64,000 nucleotides of DNA from Bacillota bacterium (GTDB lineage: Bacteria > Bacillota > Clostridia > Oscillospirales > Ruminococcaceae): positions 1 to 64,000 of the forward strand of contig JAEZDD010000003.1 in assembly GCA_023429785.1 (NCBI GenBank), read 5' to 3'. The translations under genes were made by a program, and so were the position numbers. This document shows, in pieces, positions 35,873-42,554 of the stretch (its first letter is position 1; each line of letters opens with the position of its first letter). The notes below the pieces were generated by a model that was not told where the DNA came from, did no database searches, and was given only the letters and a program-made list of their open reading frames with translations.

Positions 35873-36565
35873 ATGAATTATTCTCATGAAGTCGAGAGAA
35901 TGTGCGTTCTCGCAAAAGGTCCAAAACACGGCCCTGCTCCAATTCCTGAAGAAGGAAAGTGGGTTAAGGCTTATCAAATTACCGACATTTCAGGCCTGAC
36001 ACACGGTGTGGGCTGGTGTGCACCACAACAGGGGACTTGCAAGCTGACACTTAATGTTAAAGAGGGAATCATTGAAGAGGCTTTGATTGAAACTATCGGC
36101 TGTTCAGGCATGACTCACTCTGCTGCTATGGCTGCTGAAATTCTTAACGGAAAGACAATTCTTGAAGCACTTAACACAGACTTGGTTTGTGACGCTATCA
36201 ATGTTGCTATGAGAGAGCTTTTCCTACAAATCGTTTACGGAAGAACACAGACTGCTTTCTCTGAGGGCGGGCTTCCTATCGGCGCCGGTCTTGAGGACTT
36301 AGGAAAGGGTCTTCGTTCACAGGTTGGTACAATTTTCTCAACAAATGCAAAGGGCGTTCGTTATCTTGAAATGGCAGAGGGCTATATCCTTAATGTTGCT
36401 GTTGATGAGGACAACGAGGCTTGTGGCTATAAATTCGTAAGAGTTGGAAAGATGCTTGAAGACATTCGTCATGGCAAGGACCCAAAAACTGCTTATGAAA
36501 ACAACATCGGTACTTACGGCCGTTACGACAACGCTGTTAAGTATATCGATCCAAGAGAAGAATAA
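35873..36565 (+). CDS. NifU-like iron-sulfur scaffold protein paired with GGGtGRT
   Basis: The 230-residue protein resembles the NifU/IscU scaffold core, with Cys49 and Cys56 in GWCAPQQGTCKL and Cys77 in ETIGCSGMTHSAAMAAEILN. The last of these mirrors the GC...SS...GK segment of IscU. NifU-like proteins assemble Fe-S clusters for transfer to apo-proteins. Family annotation treats it as the fixed partner of the GGGtGRT protein, encoded 15 nt downstream. The ribosome-binding site is AAAGGAG, and the promoter is strong. Codon usage looks like that of a highly expressed gene. What it delivers clusters to is not known. Confidence 0.85.
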   Translation: MNYSHEVERMCVLAKGPKHGPAPIPEEGKWVKAYQITDISGLTHGVGWCAPQQGTCKLTLNVKEGIIEEALIETIGCSGMTHSAAMAAEILNGKTILEALNTDLVCDAINVAMRELFLQIVYGRTQTAFSEGGLPIGAGLEDLGKGLRSQVGTIFSTNAKGVRYLEMAEGYILNVAVDEDNEACGYKFVRVGKMLEDIRHGKDPKTAYENNIGTYGRYDNAVKYIDPREE

Positions 36566-36580
36566 GGGAGGTATCAGATT

Positions 36581-37579
36581 ATGGCAAAGTTTGAAGGACA
36601 AGCAAGAAGAATGCCTAAAATCGAGGCTTGCCTTGCTGAATACGGCTTTAAAACATTAGACGAAGCAGCTGAGTTCTGTTTATCTAAGGGAATCAACGTT
36701 GATGAAATTGTTAGAGGCGTTCAACCAATCGCATTTGATAATGCAGTTTGGGCTTATACACTAGGAACAGCTATCGCTATTAAGAAGGGTATATCAAAGG
36801 CTGCTGACGCTGCTGAAGCTATCGGTATCGGTCTTCAGGCATTCTGTATCCCAGGCTCTGTTGCTGAACAGCGTGAGGTTGGTCTTGGTCATGGTAATCT
36901 TGGAGCTATGCTTCTAAGAGAAGATACTGACTGCTTCTGCTTCTTGGCTGGACACGAATCATTCGCTGCCGCTGAAGGCGCTATCGGTATTGCCAGAACA
37001 GCTAACAAGGCTAGAAAATCACCACTTAGAGTTATTCTAAACGGTCTTGGAAAAGATGCGGCTATGATTATCTCAAGAATCAATGGTTTCACCTATGTTG
37101 AAACTGACTATAACTTTGAAACCGGCGAGCTGAAAATCGTCAGAGAAAAAGCTTATTCAGACGGCGACAAGGCTAAGGTTCGTTGCTACGGCGCCAACGA
37201 CGTTCTTGAGGGCGTTGCTATCATGAAGTTTGAAAAGGCTGACGTTTCTATCACCGGTAACTCAACTAACCCAACTCGTTTCCAGCACCTTGTTGCCGGA
37301 ACATACAAGAAATGGGCTGTTGAAAACAACAAGAAATACTTCTCTGTTGCTTCCGGAGGCGGAACAGGCAGAACACTTCACCCTGACAACGTTGCTGCCG
37401 GCCCTGCTTCATACGGCTTAACCGACTCAATGGGAAGAATGCACGGTGATGCTCAGTTCGCCGGCTCATCCTCTGTTCCTGCTCACGTTGAAATGATGGG
37501 ACTAATCGGTATGGGTAACAACCCAATGGTTGGTGCTACTGTTGCTTGTGCTGTTGCTGTTGAAGAGGCTTCAAAGTAA
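36581..37579 (+). CDS. GGGtGRT protein, function unknown
   Basis: The 332-residue protein belongs to the family named for its motif, seen here as SGGGTGRT at residues 258-265. Other conserved stretches are GIGLQAFCIPGSVAEQREVG, GLGHGNLGAMLLREDTDCFC and VGATVACAVAVEEASK at the C-terminus. The repeated Cys, Gly-rich loops and partnership with a NifU-like scaffold suggest an Fe-S or nucleotide-binding enzyme, but no activity is established. Its last three codons and stop are the insertion site of the mobile element that follows; the reading frame is restored intact. Confidence 0.88.
   Translation: MAKFEGQARRMPKIEACLAEYGFKTLDEAAEFCLSKGINVDEIVRGVQPIAFDNAVWAYTLGTAIAIKKGISKAADAAEAIGIGLQAFCIPGSVAEQREVGLGHGNLGAMLLREDTDCFCFLAGHESFAAAEGAIGIARTANKARKSPLRVILNGLGKDAAMIISRINGFTYVETDYNFETGELKIVREKAYSDGDKAKVRCYGANDVLEGVAIMKFEKADVSITGNSTNPTRFQHLVAGTYKKWAVENNKKYFSVASGGGTGRTLHPDNVAAGPASYGLTDSMGRMHGDAQFAGSSSVPAHVEMMGLIGMGNNPMVGATVACAVAVEEASK
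37568..37579 (+). repeat. attL core of the integrative element
   Basis: GCTTCAAAGTAA covers the last three codons and stop of the GGGtGRT gene. The same 12 bp recur at 47411-47422, at the other end of the element. Confidence 0.85.
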
Positions 37580-37594
37580 ATAAATTATAAAATT

Positions 37595-37628
37595 AACCTC
37601 GCAGATTACGTATTTGCGAGGTTTTTGT
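37595..37628 (+). terminator. Terminator after GGGtGRT supplied by the element
   Basis: The stem AACCTCGCA / TGCGAGGTT is followed by TTTTGTTTT. Because it lies inside the element's left end, insertion appears to have replaced the gene's native terminator with this one. Confidence 0.8.
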
Positions 37629-37667
37629 TTTATAACTATTGCACAAAGCATAGCAAAAAATATCAAT

Positions 37668-37698
37668 ACTAGTAACTTACTAGTAACTAGATAGTAAC
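37668..37698. repeat. Candidate arm-type integrase sites, left end
   Basis: ACTAGTAAC at 37668-37676 and 37679-37687, plus a 7/9 match (GATAGTAAC) at 37690-37698, start exactly 11 bp apart. The same 9-mer occurs at 47350-47358 inside the right end. The spacing of about one helical turn suits ordered binding of recombinase or Xis. Confidence 0.6.
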
Positions 37699-37713
37699 AC
37701 ACGTATTGCAAAA

Positions 37714-37746
37714 TAAAAAACCGATGTCGTTATTTACATCGGTTTT
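37714..37746 (-). terminator. Rho-independent terminator after the Xis-like gene
   Basis: On the minus strand, an 11-bp stem AAAACCGATGT / ACATCGGTTTT is followed by TTA and a T-rich stretch, 21 nt past the stop codon. Confidence 0.85.
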
Positions 37747-37766
37747 CATTATATAAGTATTATGCA

Positions 37767-37964
37767 TTAGTTTCCTCCCATAAATCGGATAAAAGCGTCT
37801 TTAGGGATTTTAACCCTGTTACCGATACGGATGATGGGAAACCCTAGTTTCTTGGGGTCTGTTTTGGCTGCTACATTAATTGCGTATGGCATGCATCCTA
37901 GCACTGATGCCACCTCTTTTGGTGTTAGATAATCTCTATCGATCTGCTTGATTTTGTCTAGCAT
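37767..37964 (-). CDS. Excisionase-like helix-turn-helix protein
   Basis: The 65-residue protein has the MerR/Xis winged-helix layout: YLTPKEVASVLGCMPYAINV (recognition helix) and then FPIIRIGNRVKIPKDAFIRF (wing). This is the pattern of small Xis/AlpA DNA-binding proteins that steer tyrosine recombinases towards excision. It lies next to the left end and its arm-type repeats, as expected for that role. The ribosome-binding site is AAAGGAG, the promoter is at 37993-38021, and it has its own terminator. Confidence 0.8.
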   Translation of the reverse strand: MLDKIKQIDRDYLTPKEVASVLGCMPYAINVAAKTDPKKLGFPIIRIGNRVKIPKDAFIRFMGGN

Positions 37965-37992
37965 GTTTCGTCTCCTTTAATAAAGATGACAT

Positions 37993-38021
37993 AGTCTATA
38001 AATGGACTCTTAAAAAATCAA
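37993..38021 (-). promoter_or_regulatory. Promoter of the Xis-like gene
   Basis: On the minus strand, TTGATT (38016-38021), 17 bp and TAGACT (37993-37998) precede a leader of about 22 nt. The -35 sits in the context ATTTCTTGATTTTTT, shared by other promoters of the element. Confidence 0.5.
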
Positions 38022-38198
38022 GAAATTTTGACGTTATTACATCACTTTTTAAAATATTTGTTTATCTTACCAAATCAAAAGTATTAATGCATCTTAGAGT
38101 TGTTGATAATAAACAACACTTTAAGACCATTTCGCGACTTTAGCAAAACAGCCTTATATAAATAACAACTTATTCAGTTTAAAATCATTTAACCTATG

Positions 38199-39335
38199 TC
38201 AAAATAAATAGTGAAACAAATCAGCTAGTCTTGATATGCAATATGTTATTACAGACCTAACCTTATCTCTAAATTTTATAGGTGGTTTTTTACTTTTACC
38301 TACTGAATTAATTACTTGCAAAGGATTATTTTTTCTTTCCATTATCTGTTGAACATCAACAAAATTATTGGTATCTGTATCCACAAAACTTTTTATATTA
38401 ATATCAGAATAAATGATTGAATATCCTTTTTCGATTAATATATTTTTTAGTGCTTTATAATATACGCTTTTTTTATTTATACTAGGGTGGTTAATGCCCA
38501 AACGATTTATTGCAATGGCAAAACTCATAAGCTTTTTCATGAATTTTGGTGAGTATGTAAGGCTATTACTTTTTAAAATTTTCATATAAGCATTTTTTTG
38601 CAACACTTGTAGATGCAGATCGTACTTCTTTATTTCTTCATAAAATATTTGGTTTAAAAAGCTCTTTTCTGTAAGTATTTTATCAATAGTGGGCTTGTAT
38701 TTTTTTAGACACTTGCCCCTAAGCTGTACCTCAAAACGGAGTAAATCATGATTAGGCTCAAACTGTATTTGATTTTTTTGGCGAATCTCCTCATGCTTGT
38801 CGTAAATTAATAGCGTATTGTGGCTGAAACTAATTCGTTTGCCTGTTTGGCAATCTACAAATCTTTGCCTTCTCTCCACATTCATATTTATTAACTCATT
38901 TTGAAAACAAGCACAATTAAACATTGGATTGTAATTTTGTATTTTAGCTTTCCTGGTATTATGTAAGAAATTAAGCTTGTTAAGGTACTCAAAATAGTGT
39001 TTGATACTGCCTTTTCTCATCGTAATGTTGTTTTGTATATCCAATCTACAGATTGCAAATTTTTTGTAATCTACTGGACAGATAAGTACTTCCGAAATAA
39101 AAAAATTGAGCTTTTCTATTATCTGTTCGCTATAATTAAAATCGTATATTTCATAATTAGTGCCATAAAGAACCTTCGGAACAGAAAAGCATATTATTAA
39201 AAATCTATTTTCATTTAGTGTTGCATAGAAATTATCTTTATGGTAGCTTAACGCTTTACCGTTATATTTCATTTTACTTGTTAAATCAGATGGCATTGCA
39301 TCAATATATATATGTATAGTATCAGGTGTAATCAT
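38199..39335 (-). CDS. Phage/plasmid replication protein, gene II/X type
   Basis: The 378-residue protein matches the layout of filamentous-phage gene II/X replication initiators: an N-terminal DTIHIYIDAMPSDLTSKMKYNGK region, AICRLDIQNNITM, LLIYDKHEEIRQKNQ, and LLRFEVQLRGKCLKKY. Family members nick and join a plus origin in rolling-circle replication. Start 39335 has AGGAG; a frame opening at 39461 has no such support and runs through the promoter. The element can therefore probably replicate as a circle after excision. The nicking Tyr cannot be assigned with certainty. Confidence 0.75.
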   Translation of the reverse strand: MITPDTIHIYIDAMPSDLTSKMKYNGKALSYHKDNFYATLNENRFLIICFSVPKVLYGTNYEIYDFNYSEQIIEKLNFFISEVLICPVDYKKFAICRLDIQNNITMRKGSIKHYFEYLNKLNFLHNTRKAKIQNYNPMFNCACFQNELINMNVERRQRFVDCQTGKRISFSHNTLLIYDKHEEIRQKNQIQFEPNHDLLRFEVQLRGKCLKKYKPTIDKILTEKSFLNQIFYEEIKKYDLHLQVLQKNAYMKILKSNSLTYSPKFMKKLMSFAIAINRLGINHPSINKKSVYYKALKNILIEKGYSIIYSDINIKSFVDTDTNNFVDVQQIMERKNNPLQVINSVGKSKKPPIKFRDKVRSVITYCISRLADLFHYLF

Positions 39336-39368
39336 ATATTTTTTGTTCTCCTTTTTTAAAATTAATTT

Positions 39369-39397
39369 AAAATAGAGAACTAGCCGAGAAAAATCAA
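39369..39397 (-). promoter_or_regulatory. Promoter of the replication protein gene
   Basis: On the minus strand, TTGATT (39392-39397), 17 bp and TATTTT (39369-39374) give a start near 39362, about 27 nt before the ATG. Confidence 0.45.
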
Positions 39398-39544
39398 GTA
39401 ATTTTTTCATAAAAAAATAGCAAGGGCAATTCATTATATCGGGTTCAAAAGAAAGGTGCAAAACATTAAATTTTTATACTTTTCACAGATGAAATCACAT
39501 TAAATTGCATCTAATTTTACGGTATAAGCACTACATTTATCGAT

Positions 39545-39793
39545 TCATAATTTTAAATACTCATCAACATATTGTCTGGCTTCATCAATAGTTTTTGCGC
39601 CATATGTATCTTTTGCCCATTTGCTAAATTTACAACACTTGTCAAGATAACCTTGATATGTACTCCAGCTGTAAATTTTTTCAGCTGTGAGATTTAAAGC
39701 TTTGTCTTTATATTTTGACTGACCTATTGCTAATTTGCTATCTAATATATTTTTAACCTGCCTGGTCATTCCAGGCTGTTTCCCTTTGCTCAT
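39545..39793 (-). CDS. Orphan tyrosine-recombinase core-binding domain (82 aa)
   Basis: The 82-residue protein has the SAM-like N-terminal core-binding fold of phage-type integrases, visible in IYSWSTYQGYLDKCCKFSKWAKDTYG followed by KTIDEARQYVDEYLKL at its end. The catalytic domain is missing: the frame ends cleanly with a stop. Start 39793 has GGAGG 8 nt upstream. It may be a truncated integrase or a dedicated DNA-binding helper that competes with, or assists, the full recombinase. The basic, Lys-rich N-terminus (MSKGKQPGMTRQVK) fits DNA binding. Confidence 0.65.
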   Translation of the reverse strand: MSKGKQPGMTRQVKNILDSKLAIGQSKYKDKALNLTAEKIYSWSTYQGYLDKCCKFSKWAKDTYGAKTIDEARQYVDEYLKL

Positions 39794-40083
39794 GTTTGTA
39801 ACCTCCAATAATTATTTGTGTTTTTACAAAACATCAAAAACGTTAAGGCTAAGCACGACCTTTTTTTACAAGCTCGCCGATGCTTGTTATGCGTGGGCAA
39901 TTTTTCCCAAAGCCAAAACTTCTCCTTAAAAAATTTAAATCACAAGATAAATATTTAGGCTAAAAATCCAAAGTGAATTTTTATTTGGGTGACATTACAA
40001 ATCTGTAATTACAAGGTAATTTCTTTACAGACCACTGCAAATGTTAATGTCATATATCGCAGCTAACTATAAAAGTATGGCAT
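39794..40083. other. Non-coding leader with nested inverted repeats, possible replication origin
   Basis: No reading frame is supported here. At 40002-40031 an outer stem TCTGTAA / TTACAGA encloses an inner stem AATTAC / GTAATT. Rolling-circle elements need a double-strand origin with such a hairpin, but no nick site can be identified, so this is only a candidate. Confidence 0.3.
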
Positions 40084-40112
40084 AATATAGTTTATCAAAA
40101 TAAAAAAGTCAA
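40084..40112 (-). promoter_or_regulatory. Promoter-like sequence upstream of the orphan core-binding domain gene
   Basis: On the minus strand, TTGACT (40107-40112), 17 bp and TATATT (40084-40089). It overlaps the 3' side of the terminator at 40105-40131, so one unit ends where the next begins. The leader to 39793 would be about 280 nt. Confidence 0.45.
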
Positions 40113-40131
40113 GAAAAAAATCTCGACTTTC
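40105..40131 (-). terminator. Terminator after the 62-codon frame
   Basis: On the minus strand, a 10-bp stem AAAGTCGAGA / TCTTGACTTT with one G-U pair is followed by TTTATTTT. It overlaps the stop codon of the frame ending at 40130. Confidence 0.65.
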
Positions 40132-40318
40132 ATACGTTTTTACGAAATATCCGTTTATTTATACATTTTCTAAGCGAAAATATAAAAATAACCGTTATTT
40201 CTAATAACGAAGATTTTAATTTTTCAGGTAAAAATCTGTGAAAAGCAATAGGCATAGTAAAAATAATTGCTACATCAATAAAAATAATGACAACATAAAC
40301 AAATAATCTCACCAACAC
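40130..40318 (-). CDS. Possible small membrane protein with GTG start (62 aa)
   Basis: The frame starts with GTG 40318 inside a strong hairpin and has AAGGG 5 nt upstream. It encodes a hydrophobic N-terminal half (FVYVVIIFIDVAIIFTMPIA) and a second hydrophobic stretch, then a basic tail ending in RKNV. It follows the 10-codon frame at 40382-40414 and ends at a terminator. It may be a real small membrane protein or a chance frame; the hairpin around its start could control translation. Confidence 0.35.
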   Translation of the reverse strand: MLVRLFVYVVIIFIDVAIIFTMPIAFHRFLPEKLKSSLLEITVIFIFSLRKCINKRIFRKNV

Positions 40319-40345
40319 AATAACCCTTGTTGGTGAGATAATTTT
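40306..40345. terminator. 12-bp hairpin, terminator on plus strand or translation control on minus strand
   Basis: The perfect 12-bp stem ATCTCACCAACA / TGTTGGTGAGAT has a 10-nt loop. On the plus strand it is followed by AATTTTT, a fair terminator. On the minus strand it masks the GTG start of the 62-codon frame. Confidence 0.6.
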
Positions 40346-40381
40346 TCTAATTATTTTATATCATAAATTTTATTAAAGTAA

Positions 40382-40414
40382 TCAATAGCCATAACCAAAA
40401 GTTTTGCTAGCCAT
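40382..40414 (-). CDS. Ten-residue micropeptide MASKTFGYGY
   Basis: On the minus strand, ATG 40414 opens a 10-codon frame ending in TGA. It has the strong ribosome-binding site AAAAGGAG 8 nt upstream, and a promoter at 40446-40473 gives a 26-nt leader. A hairpin lies 36 nt downstream, followed by the GTG frame at 40318. This fits either a secreted or signalling peptide, or a leader peptide that controls the downstream hairpin. No conserved family can be assigned from ten residues, and no signal sequence is present. Confidence 0.45.
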   Translation of the reverse strand: MASKTFGYGY

Positions 40415-40445
40415 AATAACACTCCTTTTTAATAAAATATAGTAT

Positions 40446-40473
40446 ATAATAGAAATTTGTTTAAAAAAATCAA
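40446..40473 (-). promoter_or_regulatory. Promoter of the micropeptide unit
   Basis: On the minus strand, TTGATT (40468-40473), 16 bp and TATTAT (40446-40451). It has the same ATTTCTTGATTTTTT context as the Xis-like promoter. Confidence 0.5.
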
Positions 40474-40532
40474 GAAATTTTTGAACATATCCGCATTTCA
40501 AATAATAAGGTTTACAAACATTATTTTCAGGC

Positions 40533-40566
40533 AAAAAATATCACCTTTACGATATACGTAAAGGTG
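40533..40566 (-). terminator. Terminator of the bacteriocin operon
   Basis: On the minus strand, a 10-bp stem CACCTTTACG / CGTAAAGGTG with a 5-nt loop is followed by ATATTTTTTG. It lies about 70 nt after the stop codon of the HlyD-like gene. Confidence 0.88.
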
Positions 40567-40634
40567 TACTTTTATGAATGCAAAATTAAGATTTTATGAA
40601 AAACTGGGCTGATGGTTGGTTAAGACTGGTTAAG

Positions 40635-41741
40635 TTATAGTTTTATCCCTAACCCATCTAAAACATATTTGAAATAACTAATCTTATCATAATTAATTCT
40701 AACTTCTGAAGTCATGCCAGCTGATAAAAATACTTTGTCACCTTTTTTACTTGACAAATAATTAGCATCAGGTTTAACTTTTGCTTTAAATGTAACATTG
40801 CCATTGTTTTGGTCAATTGTTGCATCAGAATCTATTTGAACTATTTTACCTGTAAGTACACCATATTCAGACTGCATTAACCCATTAACTACAATGGTAA
40901 CATTCTGATTTTCCGATATTCTTGCTCTGTCAGCCGAAGAAATATATGTTTCAAAGTATAAATCATCAGAACCAGATAATGTACCAACTGCATTTCCTGC
41001 CTGAAGAACCATACCGTTTGATATAGGTGTAGATAGATGGACAATGCCCGAAGTTGAAGCAGTAATTACATATTCATTTTGTCCGTTTTGAGCAGCGTTT
41101 ACTTGTATTTGAAGCTTGTCCCTTTCGGTAACAAACTGAGCTTTCTCCTTTGTTGTGCTATCTAAGAGCTGAGATTTCAGCCCCTGCTTTTTAATTTCTC
41201 CATTATCCTGATATTGTTTAATCTGGTCATCAGTGTACCCTTGCTTTTTTAGCGAGTCAGGGTCTACAATATATTCTTTTTGGCTTGTGTACATTGCATC
41301 AAGTCGATTATAGAATTCAGATTCTACAGAATCATTTTTCTTAAAGGAATTTCTATTGTTTTTAATATCATTTGCAAGTCGGTCGAGCAATGTAATTCTA
41401 TTGTTATCAAGTGCAATCTGTTGTTCAAATTGTTGCTTCTGCAAGTTTAAATCAGTAGATTTAATTACAGCAATTTTATCGCCTTTATTAACCTTTTGAC
41501 CTTCTTTTATATCTGTTTCAATTATCTGACCACTGACTGGAGACATTATATATTGCTTATTTAAGGATTGAACTAATCCCTGACCTTTAACGATGTAAGT
41601 TTTATTTGTATTAATAGCTAATATAATTATCGCAGTAATAAGTGCCACAATAAGAAATACAAAAACAATCATTAATTTAGGAGGATTTTTGTCATAGACA
41701 ATTCTGCTGTCTTTTAATTCCTGATATGTATAGGTTTTCAC
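40635..41741 (-). CDS. HlyD-like bacteriocin secretion accessory protein
   Basis: The 368-residue protein is the membrane-fusion partner of the C39-peptidase ABC exporter. One transmembrane helix lies near residues 23-45. A lipoyl-like half-motif (MSPVSGQIIETDIKEGQKVN) follows, then a coiled-coil region (about 85-210), a second lipoyl half (VITASTSGIVHLSTPISNGM) and a beta-barrel domain. It starts with GTG 41741 and has AAAAGGACG upstream. It is the last gene of the operon, before the terminator. In Gram-positive bacteria such proteins help the exporter release processed peptides. Confidence 0.85.
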   Translation of the reverse strand: MKTYTYQELKDSRIVYDKNPPKLMIVFVFLIVALITAIIILAINTNKTYIVKGQGLVQSLNKQYIMSPVSGQIIETDIKEGQKVNKGDKIAVIKSTDLNLQKQQFEQQIALDNNRITLLDRLANDIKNNRNSFKKNDSVESEFYNRLDAMYTSQKEYIVDPDSLKKQGYTDDQIKQYQDNGEIKKQGLKSQLLDSTTKEKAQFVTERDKLQIQVNAAQNGQNEYVITASTSGIVHLSTPISNGMVLQAGNAVGTLSGSDDLYFETYISSADRARISENQNVTIVVNGLMQSEYGVLTGKIVQIDSDATIDQNNGNVTFKAKVKPDANYLSSKKGDKVFLSAGMTSEVRINYDKISYFKYVLDGLGIKL

Positions 41742-41803
41742 ATAAACACGTCCTTTTGTCTTTTCTTTAAAGTCAATAAATTACAAAATGTTATGGGTTA
41801 TAA

Positions 41804-42271
41804 CTATTTTTTTAGTGGCATAAATATGTCAGCAACTATAAATCCATCTTCCTTTCGGTCAACAAAAACAGTATATGAATCGCCACGAAGTTTAATGTTA
41901 TTTTCAAAAGCATATACCGACATCTTTTGATAAGCAAAATTAAGGCTTTCTTCTTTTTCTTCAAATCTTGAAAAAAGACAGTTTTCCTGCTTAATCATAG
42001 TCTTAAACTCATATGGTGCCTCTTCATTAATACCATCAACAAGCTGAATCATAAATTTAGTCACTAGATTTGGCTGACCATTTTCGTCAACCTTGACACT
42101 TGAATATTGAATTAATGGACCTGTTGACATTTTGTTTTTTGAAAGAATAAACGCGTGCATCATATGTAATAACTTTTGTGAATCCATAAGTTCAAGCTGA
42201 GGGACATCTCTTATCAAAACATTTGTCAGCTTTAAGGTTTTGTTTTCTTTAATTATTATTTTTTCTGTCAT
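41804..42271 (-). CDS. Conserved bacteriocin-operon protein of unknown function
   Basis: I do not recognise this 155-residue protein with certainty. It has no signal peptide or membrane helix. It is an alpha/beta protein whose strand order (CLFSRFEEKEESLNFAYQKM, then YAFENNIKLRGDSYTVFVDR, then GFIVADIFMP) resembles GyrI-like/DUF5085-type small-molecule-binding folds. It lies between the small membrane protein at 42330 and the HlyD-like gene, with the ribosome-binding site AAAAGGAG. A cytoplasmic helper or regulator of peptide production is possible; this is inference from position only. Confidence 0.6.
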   Translation of the reverse strand: MTEKIIIKENKTLKLTNVLIRDVPQLELMDSQKLLHMMHAFILSKNKMSTGPLIQYSSVKVDENGQPNLVTKFMIQLVDGINEEAPYEFKTMIKQENCLFSRFEEKEESLNFAYQKMSVYAFENNIKLRGDSYTVFVDRKEDGFIVADIFMPLKK

Positions 42272-42299
42272 TTCATTTTGCTCCTTTTGTCTTTTTTGT

Positions 42300-42324
42300 T
42301 AAAGTTATTTGCTTTGCGGCGGGG
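42300..42324 (+). repeat. GC-rich cassette-flanking repeat, copy R1
   Basis: The 25-bp copy differs at one base from R2. It contains TTTGCTTTGCGGCGGGG, strikingly GC-rich among AT-rich DNA. It lies between the 67-aa gene and the 155-aa gene, and is direct with respect to R2. Confidence 0.8.
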
Positions 42325-42329
42325 GGATT

Positions 42330-42533
42330 CTATTGATATGAAAAAATATTAAAAACTATTTTTATAATATCAAATATTAACCATAGTATGGAAATAATTG
42401 TAAATGCGAGTCCTACACTTTTTTTGCCTTTATTTAAAAATTTAATTCCAAAAACTAGCCCTGTAATCGGAATACCATAAATCAATAGAATCAATGCAAT
42501 GGTAATTAGCGCCAGTGTAATTGTCCACAACAT
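42330..42533 (-). CDS. Small membrane protein, candidate immunity protein for precursor 1
   Basis: The 67-residue protein has two hydrophobic helices (ITLALITIALILLIYGIPIT and a second one near SVGLAFTIISILWLIFDIIK) joined by a short basic loop (KFLNKGKK). It starts 21 nt after the stop codon of precursor 1, with the ribosome-binding site AAAAGGGG. Small two-helix proteins just after a bacteriocin gene usually protect the producer. The fold is also like generic DUF4190-type membrane proteins, so the immunity role is inferred from position. Confidence 0.65.
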   Translation of the reverse strand: MLWTITLALITIALILLIYGIPITGLVFGIKFLNKGKKSVGLAFTIISILWLIFDIIKIVFNIFSYQ

Positions 42534-42554
42534 AATTTTTTCCCCTTTTATAAT

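Noticed and set aside
37668..37698. Short tandem repeats as a possible CRISPR array
   Set aside because: Units are 9 bp with 2-bp gaps and no spacers; they fit recombinase arm sites instead. No other array-like pattern was found in the window.
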